Shown: in pieces, positions 55,979 to 64,000 of the stretch
How positions within the stretch are numbered: the first letter of the stretch is position 1
Layout of the letters: every line of letters starts with the position of its first letter
Notes under the pieces: model-generated
What the model saw: only the letters and a program-made list of their open reading frames with translations
The model's database searches: none
What the model was told of the DNA's origin: nothing
Translations under genes and position numbers: made by a program
Origin: Prochlorococcus marinus XMU1410
GTDB lineage: Bacteria; Cyanobacteriota; Cyanobacteriia; PCC-6307; Cyanobiaceae
Assembly: GCF_017696085.1 (NCBI RefSeq)
Contig: NZ_JAAORH010000001.1
Location: 496,001 to 560,000, forward strand
Length of the DNA: 64,000 bases
Direction of reading: 5' to 3'

Positions 55979-56563
55979 TTAATCTAAATTATTAAGGGCA
56001 GGGAACCGAATAGGTCCAATTTTATTGAACGGCCAATATCTAAAAATAGCTTTACCAATAACCTTTTCATAGGGTAAAAATCCCCAAATATGTGAGTCCA
56101 TACTGTTATTTCTATTATCTCCCATCACCCATAATGATTCTTCTGGGACAATAAAAGGACCCATTGAATAATTAATATTTTTGTCAAAAATGTAATTGTT
56201 TTGAGCGATATCATTTAAGTAAAGGTTCCCATCTCTTACTTCTACCTTGTCTCCAGGTATTCCAATTACTCTTTTTATTAGCGCAGTATCTGCTTCATAA
56301 CCAGCATTAATTAATTGTTCAGGAACGTTAAAAACAACTATTTTATTTTTTAATTTTGAAAGATTTGATTTGGATGTGATTTTGGGGGTTAGTTTCTCAA
56401 CAAGAATTTTATCTTGTATTTGAAGAGTTGGAAGCATTGAACCAGATGGGATCCATCTTGGCTCTATAACCTGCCATCGTATAATTAAAGCTATAGATAT
56501 CCAGATTAAAAGATTTTTTAAATCCTTTATTATTGAATTTCTTTTTTCTTGAGTTTTAGACAT
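55979..56563 (-). CDS. lepB: Signal peptidase I
   Basis: Membrane endopeptidase that removes signal peptides, 194 aa. An N-terminal membrane helix spans about residues 17-34. The catalytic Ser42 is in PSGSMLPTL, and the catalytic Lys97 is in DTALIKRVIGIPGD. The box MGDNRNNSMDSHIWG near residue 146 completes the family signature. It is divergent from menD across 50 bases. Confidence 0.95.
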   Translation of the reverse strand: MSKTQEKRNSIIKDLKNLLIWISIALIIRWQVIEPRWIPSGSMLPTLQIQDKILVEKLTPKITSKSNLSKLKNKIVVFNVPEQLINAGYEADTALIKRVIGIPGDKVEVRDGNLYLNDIAQNNYIFDKNINYSMGPFIVPEESLWVMGDNRNNSMDSHIWGFLPYEKVIGKAIFRYWPFNKIGPIRFPALNNLD

Positions 56564-56613
56564 GTTTTATTTAATTCAGTTATAAGGAAAATCTCAAAGC
56601 ATTTATATAAATT

Positions 56614-58377
56614 ATGACATCATCTATTGAATGCAAAAATTTTCTTAGAAGTCTACAACTTTTGAATCTTCTTATAAAAATAGGAGTTCAAAATTTAATA
56701 ATATGTCCTGGAAGTAGATCAGCACCTTTAGCAATAGCTGCTGGAGAATTAAATAAATTAGGACTGGTAAATATTTTTAATTCAATAGATGAGAGATCTG
56801 CGGGATTCCACTCTCTTGGAATTTCTGCTGCATCAGGTAATCTCTCTTTAGCTATTACGACTTCTGGGACTGCTGTAAGTAACTTATTGCCGGCAGCAGT
56901 TGAGGCAGACCGATCTTGTAAAGGTATTATATTTCTTACAGCTGATAGACCCTTAAGATTAAAAGATTGTGGCGCTAATCAAACAGTAAATCAAGAAGAT
57001 TTTTTGAGTTCAGTCTGCAGAAGAGTTTTAAGTACAAATCTAAATGGACTTCATGAAACACAAGAAAATGAAATCTTGAATTTAGTTCGAACTATTGAGA
57101 AACAAATATCAACCTTTCCTGGTCCTATTCATTTAAATATTCCTATAGATAAGCCTTTAGATATTTCATTTTTAAATAAAAAAAATGTTTTAGAGGTTTT
57201 TGAGAGAATTTATTTAAAGAAAAAATATATATTTCAGGAAGTTGAAATAAAGTCTGATAAAAATAAATTCTTCGAAATTTCAGAAAATTTAAATTTAGAT
57301 GAATCTGGCATTATTTTGGTAGGTCCCTATCAAGGTTCCATAAATGATTTAACTTCTTTCAATAAGTCTTTAGAACGATTACAAGAGATTACTGGTTGGC
57401 CAGTATTTGCTGATCCTGTTTCAGGTGTTTACTCTGGGTTGAGAGGACTAGTCGTGAATTGGGAATTAGTCTTAAGAAAAAATAAAAATTTAATAAATTG
57501 TCATCAACTTTTGAGGCTTGGCCCTATGTCATCCTCAATTGATTTAGAGAAGTTTTTAATAAACTTCAAAGGGATACAAATTCTTATAAAAGAAAAAAAC
57601 TATAGAAAATTGGACCCTATAAAAAAATCATTTGAATATGATTTTGGGCTATCAAATTTTACTACTCTATTGTTCGAAGAATTATCAATCAACGAAAAAA
57701 ACAAAAAGTCTCTTACTCCAATGGCTTTAAATCTAATAGAGGAAGGCGAGCAGATTAAAGAAATTTTAAAAGAGCAAATTAATCAAGATAATCAAATTAC
57801 TGAGTATATGCTTGCAAATCTTGTTCCAAAACTTTGGCCAACTGAAAATCCTATAATGCTCTCCGCGAGTAGCCCGATTAGAGATTGGCTCACATTTTCA
57901 GAAAATGGTACTTTAACAAGAAATTGTTTCAGCTTTAGGGGCGCGTCTGGCATAGACGGTACTTTATCTCTTGCATTAGGTATTTCTAGAATTAAAAATC
58001 CTCTACTGCTTGTGACTGGAGATTTGGCTTTTATTCATGATATAAACGGTTGGCTGATTGAAAATTCAATCGACATGAATTTAACAATTCTTCTAATAAA
58101 TAATAATGGCGGAAATATATTTAATCGTATTTATAAAAAAAATTTAAAAGAAGATGAACTAAAAAAACTATTTCTTATGCCAAAAGAAATAAACTGGCCA
58201 AAACTCGCAGAGGCCTATCAAGTAAACTTTAAAAGTGTGGCAAATTTTAAAAAATTACGAGAGGCATTAGATTGGAGCATTTCTATCCAGAAATCTGTAA
58301 TAATTAAAGTTGATGTTGATCCAGAAAATGAAATTTGTGAAAAAAATGCCTTGCTAGAAAAAATAATTGGCAGTTAA
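56614..58377 (+). CDS. menD: SEPHCHC synthase (MenD)
   Basis: ThDP-dependent enzyme joining isochorismate and 2-oxoglutarate on the way to phylloquinone, the photosystem I quinone, 587 aa. The N-terminal domain has [13 protein letters not shown] and the Glu in [14 protein letters not shown], and the ThDP-binding [13 protein letters not shown] with NNNGGNIF lies in the C-terminal domain. menB follows after 35 bases on the same strand. Confidence 0.96.
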   Translation: MTSSIECKNFLRSLQLLNLLIKIGVQNLIICPGSRSAPLAIAAGELNKLGLVNIFNSIDERSAGFHSLGISAASGNLSLAITTSGTAVSNLLPAAVEADRSCKGIIFLTADRPLRLKDCGANQTVNQEDFLSSVCRRVLSTNLNGLHETQENEILNLVRTIEKQISTFPGPIHLNIPIDKPLDISFLNKKNVLEVFERIYLKKKYIFQEVEIKSDKNKFFEISENLNLDESGIILVGPYQGSINDLTSFNKSLERLQEITGWPVFADPVSGVYSGLRGLVVNWELVLRKNKNLINCHQLLRLGPMSSSIDLEKFLINFKGIQILIKEKNYRKLDPIKKSFEYDFGLSNFTTLLFEELSINEKNKKSLTPMALNLIEEGEQIKEILKEQINQDNQITEYMLANLVPKLWPTENPIMLSASSPIRDWLTFSENGTLTRNCFSFRGASGIDGTLSLALGISRIKNPLLLVTGDLAFIHDINGWLIENSIDMNLTILLINNNGGNIFNRIYKKNLKEDELKKLFLMPKEINWPKLAEAYQVNFKSVANFKKLREALDWSISIQKSVIIKVDVDPENEICEKNALLEKIIGS

Positions 58378-58412
58378 ATTTATCATTTTCTATCTTTGAA
58401 TAATTAGATTTC

Positions 58413-59270
58413 ATGAAAGTATTACCTGGAAAAACAACTTTAAATTGGTCAGAATGCAAATCTTATGAGGATATATTGTTTCACAAATCAGATGAGGGAA
58501 TCGCGAGAATTGCAATTAATCGGCCTGAAAAAAGAAATGCATTTAGGCCACAAACTGTAGATGAACTCATTGACGCATTTGATATCGTAAGAAATGATGA
58601 AACTATTGGCGTAGTTCTCTTTACAGGTGCGGGACCTGACAAGAAAGGCATTTATTCTTTTTGCTCTGGAGGTGATCAGAGTGTAAGGGGTAAAAATGGA
58701 TATAAAAATGATGAAGGGAAGCAGAGATTAAATGTACTTGAACTTCAAAGATTAATAAGAAGTTTGCCTAAAGTGGTTATTGCTTTAGTTCCTGGTTTCG
58801 CTATTGGAGGAGGGCAGGTACTTCATCTAATATGTGATCTCAGTATCGCCTCTGAAAATGCAATTTTTGGTCAAACAGGTCCAAGAGTTGGTAGTTTTGA
58901 TGCGGGTTTTGGATCTAGTTATTTAGCAAGACTTGTTGGTCAAAGAAAAGCAAAAGAAATTTGGTTTTTATGTCGAAAATATAATTCCAAGGAAGCTTTG
59001 AAGATGGGCTTGATAAATGCAATTACAAAGATTGAAGAATTAGAAGCTGAGGGTGTAATCTGGGCAAGAGAGATTTTACGAAATAGTCCAACTGCTATTC
59101 GTATTCTTAAAGCTTCATTCAATGCAGAGAATGATGGGATTGCAGGTATTCAAGAATTATCTGGATACACAACTCAATTATTCTATTCTACTGAAGAAGC
59201 TCAAGAAGGTAGAGATGCCTTTCTTGAGAAGCGTCCACCAGACTTTTCTGACTATAAGTGGACACCCTAG
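58413..59270 (+). CDS. menB: 1,4-Dihydroxy-2-naphthoyl-CoA synthase
   Basis: Crotonase-fold cyclase in phylloquinone synthesis, 285 aa. The core blocks are [29 protein letters not shown] with the oxyanion GG pair, and [40 protein letters not shown] and YYS-like [20 protein letters not shown] complete the family pattern. It follows menD and precedes glgA by 35 bases. Confidence 0.96.
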   Translation: MKVLPGKTTLNWSECKSYEDILFHKSDEGIARIAINRPEKRNAFRPQTVDELIDAFDIVRNDETIGVVLFTGAGPDKKGIYSFCSGGDQSVRGKNGYKNDEGKQRLNVLELQRLIRSLPKVVIALVPGFAIGGGQVLHLICDLSIASENAIFGQTGPRVGSFDAGFGSSYLARLVGQRKAKEIWFLCRKYNSKEALKMGLINAITKIEELEAEGVIWAREILRNSPTAIRILKASFNAENDGIAGIQELSGYTTQLFYSTEEAQEGRDAFLEKRPPDFSDYKWTP

Positions 59271-59305
59271 TTTATTTTTCAAAAGAACTTTTTAAATAAT
59301 TATCA

Positions 59306-60763
59306 ATGAGAATTCTTCTTGCCGCTGCTGAATGTGCTCCAATGATCAAAGTTGGAGGTATGGGAGATGTGGTTGGTTCGTTGCCTCCATCTTTGATAAA
59401 ACTTGGTCACGATGTAAGGGTAATAATTCCAGGGTATGGAAAATTGTGGAGTCTTTTAGAGGTATCGAATGAACCCGTCTTTAGAGCAAATACAATGGGC
59501 ACTGATTTTGCCGTATATGAAGCAAAACATCCCATTCATAATTATGTGATTTACCTAGTGGGTCATCCAACATTTGACTCTGACCAAATATATGGAGGCG
59601 AAAATGAGGACTGGCGCTTTACATTTTTTGCTAGTGCCACTGCAGAATTTGCCTGGAATTGTTGGAAACCTCAAGTTCTCCATTGCCATGATTGGCACAC
59701 TGGAATGATTCCTGTGTGGATGCATCAGGATCCCGAAATTAGTACTGTCTTCACAATTCATAATTTAAAATACCAAGGCCCTTGGAGGTGGAAACTTGAA
59801 AAAATGACTTGGTGTCCTTGGTATATGCATGGAGACCACACGATGGCCGCGGCAATGTTGTACGCAGATAGGGTCAATGCTGTTTCTCCGACTTATGCAG
59901 ATGAGATTAAAACCCATGAATACGGGGAAAGCCTCGAAGGATTACTTAATTACATTTCAGGTAAATTAAGGGGAATTCTTAATGGCATAGATCTTGATGA
60001 ATGGAATCCAGCCAAAGATCCAGTTTTACCTGCACAATTCAGTATTAAGAATTTAGAAAATAGGCTAGAAAATAAAAAAATTCTGCAGAGAGAAATGGGT
60101 CTCGAAGTTAATCCTAGAAAATATCTTTTAGGTATGGTCAGTAGGTTAGTTGATCAGAAAGGGGTTGACTTACTTTTACAAGTTTCAAGAAGACTATTAG
60201 CCTATACAGATTCTCAAATTGCTGTTTTAGGGACTGGAGATAGATATTTAGAGTCTGGATTATGGCAACTGGCATTAGATTACCCAGGAAGATTCTCAGT
60301 ATTTCTTACCTATGATGATTCTTTATCAAGGCTTATCTATGGTGGCTCTGATGCATTTTTAATGCCAAGTAGATTTGAACCTTGTGGTATTAGTCAACTC
60401 CTTGCTATGAGATATGGCTCTATCCCTATAGTAAGGCGAGTTGGAGGTTTAGTTGATACAGTTTTACCTCACGACCCAGAAAATAATAATGGTACGGGAT
60501 TTTGCTTTGATCGCTTTGAACCTATAGATTTCTATACTTCTTTGGTAAGGTCCTGGGAAGCCTTTAGGCATAAAGATAGTTGGAAATTACTGCAAAAAAG
60601 AGCTATGAGCCAAGAGTTTAGTTGGCAAAGATCAGCTCTTGAATACGAAGTTATGTATAAGGATGTTTGTGGAATAAAAGAACCATCGCCAGATGTTGCT
60701 GAAGTTGAAAAATTTTCTTACGGACAATCAGCCGATCCATCTTTAAAAAAAAGTATGACTTAA
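59306..60763 (+). CDS. glgA: Glycogen synthase
   Basis: GT5 transferase that extends alpha-1,4-glucan from ADP-glucose, 485 aa. The ADP-glucose loop is [13 protein letters not shown] from Lys15, in place of the usual KTGGL. The WHTGMIPVW and TIHNLKYQG blocks are kept, as are the catalytic C-domain motifs [27 protein letters not shown]. The C-terminal tail is longer and polar ([20 protein letters not shown]). It works with glgB at 30 kb. Gap to murF is 7 bases. Confidence 0.96.
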   Translation: MRILLAAAECAPMIKVGGMGDVVGSLPPSLIKLGHDVRVIIPGYGKLWSLLEVSNEPVFRANTMGTDFAVYEAKHPIHNYVIYLVGHPTFDSDQIYGGENEDWRFTFFASATAEFAWNCWKPQVLHCHDWHTGMIPVWMHQDPEISTVFTIHNLKYQGPWRWKLEKMTWCPWYMHGDHTMAAAMLYADRVNAVSPTYADEIKTHEYGESLEGLLNYISGKLRGILNGIDLDEWNPAKDPVLPAQFSIKNLENRLENKKILQREMGLEVNPRKYLLGMVSRLVDQKGVDLLLQVSRRLLAYTDSQIAVLGTGDRYLESGLWQLALDYPGRFSVFLTYDDSLSRLIYGGSDAFLMPSRFEPCGISQLLAMRYGSIPIVRRVGGLVDTVLPHDPENNNGTGFCFDRFEPIDFYTSLVRSWEAFRHKDSWKLLQKRAMSQEFSWQRSALEYEVMYKDVCGIKEPSPDVAEVEKFSYGQSADPSLKKSMT

Positions 60764-60770
60764 TTTTTTA

Positions 60771-62144
60771 ATGGAATTCTCTTTATCAGAATTAAACGAT
60801 GTTTTGGGGGATATTAGAAATCTGAGAGAGGGGAAAAGAGATTTTTTGAATTTTAAGAATATAAGTATTGATAGTAGAACTTTATTAAAAAATGATCTTT
60901 TTATAGCTATCAAGGGTAAAAATTTTGATGGACATAGTTTTCTCCCAGAGGTTTTAAATAAAGGAGTTAAATCTGTTGTAATTAAAAAAGGGATGCAGAG
61001 ATTACTCCCTAGTAATTTTCCTTATTGGGTTGTAAATGACACAACAGAGGCTTTTCAAAAATTAGCCTTGCTAAAAAGAAAAAAATTAAATATCCCTATT
61101 GTTGCAATAACTGGCTCAGTGGGTAAAACCACAACAAAAGAAATGATTGGTGGAGTTTTAAATAAACTTGGAAGAATTAAATTATCTCATGCAAATTTCA
61201 ATAATGAGATTGGAGTTGGTCTTACTATTCTTGCTACAGATAAAGAAGATAAAGTTTTAGTTCTTGAGATGGGGATGAGAGGTCTTGGACAGATCGAGAA
61301 TTTATCTAAATATAGTGAACCCGATATTGCAGTTATTACTAACATTGGGACAGCTCATATTGGATTGTTGGGCTCAAAAAAAAATATTACTCATGCAAAG
61401 TGTGAAATTAGTAAGTTCTTAAATCCAAAGGGAGTTGTAATAATTCCAGCAAATGATCCATTCCTAGAAAAAACTTTAAAAGGATTTTGGAAAGGTAGAG
61501 TGATAAAAGTAAAACTATTAAATATAGAAAATCAAAAGGATAGTTTTAAGAAAGATGATAATTTGCGAGGATTTTATAATCCTTCGAATAAAACAATTCT
61601 AATTGAAGAAAATACCTTTGAAATTTCATTTGAGGGATTTCATAATGCTTCGAATTTCTTATTTGCTTATGCAGTTGCTAAAGAGCTAGGACTTAATTTT
61701 GCAAGTTTTAATAAATTTGATTTTGTAAGTTTAGGTGGAAGAAATAAAATTCTTAAATCAATAAAAACAACTATATATGATGAATCATATAATGCTTCTC
61801 CGGAGTCAGTAAAAGCATGTATTAAAACCCTACTTGAAAAACCGAGAAATAAATTTTTCATATTTGGAAGTATGCAAGAATTGGGAAAAGAATCTGAAAA
61901 GTATCACAAAGAAATATTCAAATTAATAAATAATTCAGATATAGAAAAGTGTCTATTTATTTGCGATAAAGAAAATGAAAAAATTTACTCCAATTTTCTA
62001 AAAGATAAGAATAAATTCTTAGTTTTAAATAATATTAAAGATGTACCTCAAGAGATAAACAAATCTACAAAAAAAGGTGATTCTATTCTTATAAAAGGGA
62101 GCAGATGTTGGCAACTTGAAAAAATTATTGAATTAATTAACTAA
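60771..62144 (+). CDS. murF: UDP-MurNAc-pentapeptide synthetase
   Basis: Adds D-Ala-D-Ala to the peptidoglycan precursor, 457 aa. The Mur ligase P-loop GSVGKTT is at residues 115-121 in [14 protein letters not shown], with the carbamylated Lys region, the [10 protein letters not shown] block, [14 protein letters not shown], and the [13 protein letters not shown] motif near the C-terminal domain. It is convergent with glmU and overlaps it by 12 bases. It is one cell-wall gene of the two that end here. Confidence 0.95.
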   Translation: MEFSLSELNDVLGDIRNLREGKRDFLNFKNISIDSRTLLKNDLFIAIKGKNFDGHSFLPEVLNKGVKSVVIKKGMQRLLPSNFPYWVVNDTTEAFQKLALLKRKKLNIPIVAITGSVGKTTTKEMIGGVLNKLGRIKLSHANFNNEIGVGLTILATDKEDKVLVLEMGMRGLGQIENLSKYSEPDIAVITNIGTAHIGLLGSKKNITHAKCEISKFLNPKGVVIIPANDPFLEKTLKGFWKGRVIKVKLLNIENQKDSFKKDDNLRGFYNPSNKTILIEENTFEISFEGFHNASNFLFAYAVAKELGLNFASFNKFDFVSLGGRNKILKSIKTTIYDESYNASPESVKACIKTLLEKPRNKFFIFGSMQELGKESEKYHKEIFKLINNSDIEKCLFICDKENEKIYSNFLKDKNKFLVLNNIKDVPQEINKSTKKGDSILIKGSRCWQLEKIIELIN

Positions 62145-63494
62145 ATCAGGATTTCTTTTTTTCCAATTCTCTATATTTACTTGCTTAGTTCTTGAGATCG
62201 CTAATGAATTATCTTTAGAGTCTTTTGTGATCACTGAACCAGCACCTGTTGTTACTGATTCCCCTAGATTTATTGGTGCTACAAAAACTGTGTTTGCTCC
62301 TATACTTGAATTTTTGCCAATTTTTGTTTGATGTTTTTTCTGTCCATCAAAATTTGCAGTAATAGTACCTGCTCCAATATTTGTAGATCTTCCAATAATA
62401 GAATCACCAATATAACTAAGATGGTTTACTTTAGATTCTTCCTCTAGTTGACTATTTTTGATCTCAACAAAATTACCTATTTTGCTATGGGAAGATATTT
62501 TGGAATTAGGTCTTATATGACTATAAGGGCCAATTTTTATATGATCCATTATTTGAGAATCATAAACAGTAGAGTTTAAAATTTCACAATTTAATCCCAC
62601 ATTAGAATTCTCAATAAAAGTATTTGGACCGATAATGCAATGACTTTTTATTTTCGTATTTCCTCTTATATGTGTATTAGCCTCAATGATTACATCCTTA
62701 CCAATTTCAGCTTCTTCACTAATTGAACAACTTGCTTTATTTATAAAAGTTACACCATTAAGCATATGTTTTTCTTTAATTGAATTCTGAATACATTCCT
62801 CGCACTCTGATAGTTGAATTCTGTTATTAATTCCTTGAAGCTCTCCATTATCCTCTACCTCGAGACTTGAGGAATTTTTTAGCAGAGCTATTGTATCTGT
62901 TAAGTAAATCTCTTTTTGATTATTATTGCTTTGCAAGGTATAAATTATTTCTGATAAGTTACCCCAGTTAAAACAGTAAACACCTGCATTGATTAATGGA
63001 TTTTCTCTTTCCAGATCATTGCAATCTTTTTCTTCAACAATTCTCTCTATTAAACTCCCCTTCAAAAAAACTCGGCCATATCCATGAGGATTTGTTTTCT
63101 TTGTGGTAATTAAAGAAACATCAGCATTTTTTGAATCGTGTAAATACAAAAGTCTTTTTAGAGTACTAGGCCTAATGAGTGGCACATCGCCGTTTAGTAC
63201 CAAAAGTTTTCCTTCATGTTTTTTTACTTCTTTACAAAGTACCTGGATAGCATGACCGGTTCCTGATTGAGGTTCTTGAACAACAACATGGATTTTTTTA
63301 TCGTTTGGGATTGACTTTTGTACTTCTTTTGATTTGTGTCCAGTAATTATGAAAATCTTGTCGGGCTTTAATTCGACACATGAATCAATTACTCTTTGTA
63401 GAAGACTTTTGCCAGAAATTTTATGTAAAACTTTTGGCAATGAGCTTTCCATCCTAGTGCCCTTGCCTGCCGCTAATATCGCAACACTTAACAT
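62133..63494 (-). CDS. glmU: Bifunctional GlmU: glucosamine-1-phosphate acetyltransferase / GlcNAc-1-P uridyltransferase
   Basis: Makes UDP-GlcNAc, 453 aa. The pyrophosphorylase domain has LAAGKGTRM at residues 7-15, [11 protein letters not shown] and the [11 protein letters not shown] segment. The acetyltransferase domain from about residue 250 is a left-handed beta-helix of hexapeptide repeats ([20 protein letters not shown], then [20 protein letters not shown]). The C-terminal IENWKKRNP matches the family. The stop lies 12 bases inside murF. It is 25 bases downstream of the mnmC-like gene. Confidence 0.97.
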   Translation of the reverse strand: MLSVAILAAGKGTRMESSLPKVLHKISGKSLLQRVIDSCVELKPDKIFIITGHKSKEVQKSIPNDKKIHVVVQEPQSGTGHAIQVLCKEVKKHEGKLLVLNGDVPLIRPSTLKRLLYLHDSKNADVSLITTKKTNPHGYGRVFLKGSLIERIVEEKDCNDLERENPLINAGVYCFNWGNLSEIIYTLQSNNNQKEIYLTDTIALLKNSSSLEVEDNGELQGINNRIQLSECEECIQNSIKEKHMLNGVTFINKASCSISEEAEIGKDVIIEANTHIRGNTKIKSHCIIGPNTFIENSNVGLNCEILNSTVYDSQIMDHIKIGPYSHIRPNSKISSHSKIGNFVEIKNSQLEEESKVNHLSYIGDSIIGRSTNIGAGTITANFDGQKKHQTKIGKNSSIGANTVFVAPINLGESVTTGAGSVITKDSKDNSLAISRTKQVNIENWKKRNPDLVN

Positions 63495-63519
63495 GTTTAT
63501 TTGAAATCCTAATTTAAAT

Positions 63520-64000
63520 CTAACTCTTAAAGGATAACTTCGTCATTCCCCACTTCTCTCTCCATTTATTTGTAGATAATAGATTTGAGAATAATTGCTC
63601 ATCTAATCTTCTCTTGATTATATCGTCTTTACTTGAGCTCAAATCTTGATCTCTATATGGAATACTAGCTTTAGTTAAGAGATGTTCTTCTTCCATTAAA
63701 GATAACTTTTCAAAATTGAAATTAGGTTTTAATTTATTCTTATCAAATTTTGATATTGCGACAGTTCCCTGACTCCAAAGAGGTCTGTTTTTAAAACTTG
63801 GCTTAATAGTAAAAATTTCTAATCCAAGATTTCTTAGGGTTTTTCTTACTGCCGCTGATGAAGAATAAGTTATTAAATAACCATAAGGATTGAGATTTTC
63901 TGTGACTTTGGATAAAAATTCAATCGTCCATACTTGTGGGCATTTTTGAGGAGAAAAACCATCTAAATAAATCAGATCGAATTTAATAGAGGAAGGAATA
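63520..64000 (-). CDS. MnmC-like tRNA (5-methylaminomethyl-2-thiouridine) methyltransferase, C-terminal part (5' end cut)
   Basis: The frame enters from beyond base 64000 and ends TAG at 63520-63522, with 159 visible residues. [19 protein letters not shown] followed by [21 protein letters not shown] is the conserved end of the DUF752/MnmC methyltransferase domain, with the DGFxPxxxPxLW motif. The tail ([19 protein letters not shown]) extends past the catalytic region. A fused FAD domain as in E. coli MnmC is absent at this end. It lies 25 bases upstream of glmU. Confidence 0.85.
   Translation of the reverse strand, partial: IPSSIKFDLIYLDGFSPQKCPQVWTIEFLSKVTENLNPYGYLITYSSSAAVRKTLRNLGLEIFTIKPSFKNRPLWSQGTVAISKFDKNKLKPNFNFEKLSLMEEEHLLTKASIPYRDQDLSSSKDDIIKRRLDEQLFSNLLSTNKWREKWGMTKLSFKS

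Overview
The window is a contiguous, gene-dense, AT-rich stretch of a marine picocyanobacterial chromosome, almost certainly Prochlorococcus, and by its low GC most likely a high-light-adapted clade (the clade is inference). The evidence is an alpha-carboxysome operon with form IA RuBisCO, plastocyanin, NDH-1 subunits NdhL and NdhD, phylloquinone genes menD and menB, a cyAbrB regulator, very short intergenic gaps, many TTG/GTG starts, and several families (DUF3136, DUF3007, DUF760, DUF4336, Ycf51-like) typical of cyanobacteria. I see no insertion sequence, prophage, CRISPR array or rRNA operon. One tRNA gene (Leu, anticodon UAA) is present. No gap between genes exceeds 300 bases.

Region 1 (1-6.9 kb) is the alpha-carboxysome operon: rbcL (cut at its 5' end), rbcS, csoS2, csoSCA, csoS4A, csoS4B and a pterin-dehydratase-like RuBisCO assembly factor, then a convergent DUF3136 gene. 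Two RNA hairpins split the operon: one between rbcL and rbcS, and a textbook intrinsic terminator between rbcS and csoS2. Both vertex-protein genes have strong Shine-Dalgarno sites.

Region 2 (6.9-24.6 kb) is housekeeping and stress metabolism: RidA, glyoxalase II, HisG, an ABC exporter with a GNAT enzyme, a pair of glycosyltransferases of the arsenosugar-associated families, DnaA, a divergent glutathione S-transferase/glutathione reductase pair, a Ca2+ antiporter, PyrC, tRNA-Leu, NdhL, TrpA, cyAbrB, and a cluster of sigma factor, DUF1232 and HTH protein, followed by HisIE and a QueD-like protein.

Region 3 (24.6-43.4 kb): ClpB, plastocyanin, an epimerase, HemE, glycogen branching enzyme, a CocE-type hydrolase, small unknowns, a giant TamB/Tic236-like protein, ProA, FolB, a lipase-like protein and an M3 oligopeptidase.

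Region 4 (43.4-64 kb): NdhD, ThrB, glucokinase, ThrS, TrpS with a basic RGG-rich companion, a DUF697 protein, a three-gene metal ABC importer whose ligands point to manganese, DUF4336, DUF760, signal peptidase, MenD-MenB, glycogen synthase, MurF, GlmU and the end of an MnmC-like methyltransferase.

Functionally the window joins carbon fixation (carboxysome) to carbon storage (glgA, glgB, glk), photosynthetic electron transport (petE, ndhL, ndhD, menD/menB, the Mn importer) and core biosynthesis. No clearly novel multi-gene system stands out. The most rewarding signals are the RNA elements that partition the carboxysome operon, the unexplained DUF3136 neighbour, a QueD-like protein with altered zinc ligands, and a few AT-rich dyads in leaders.
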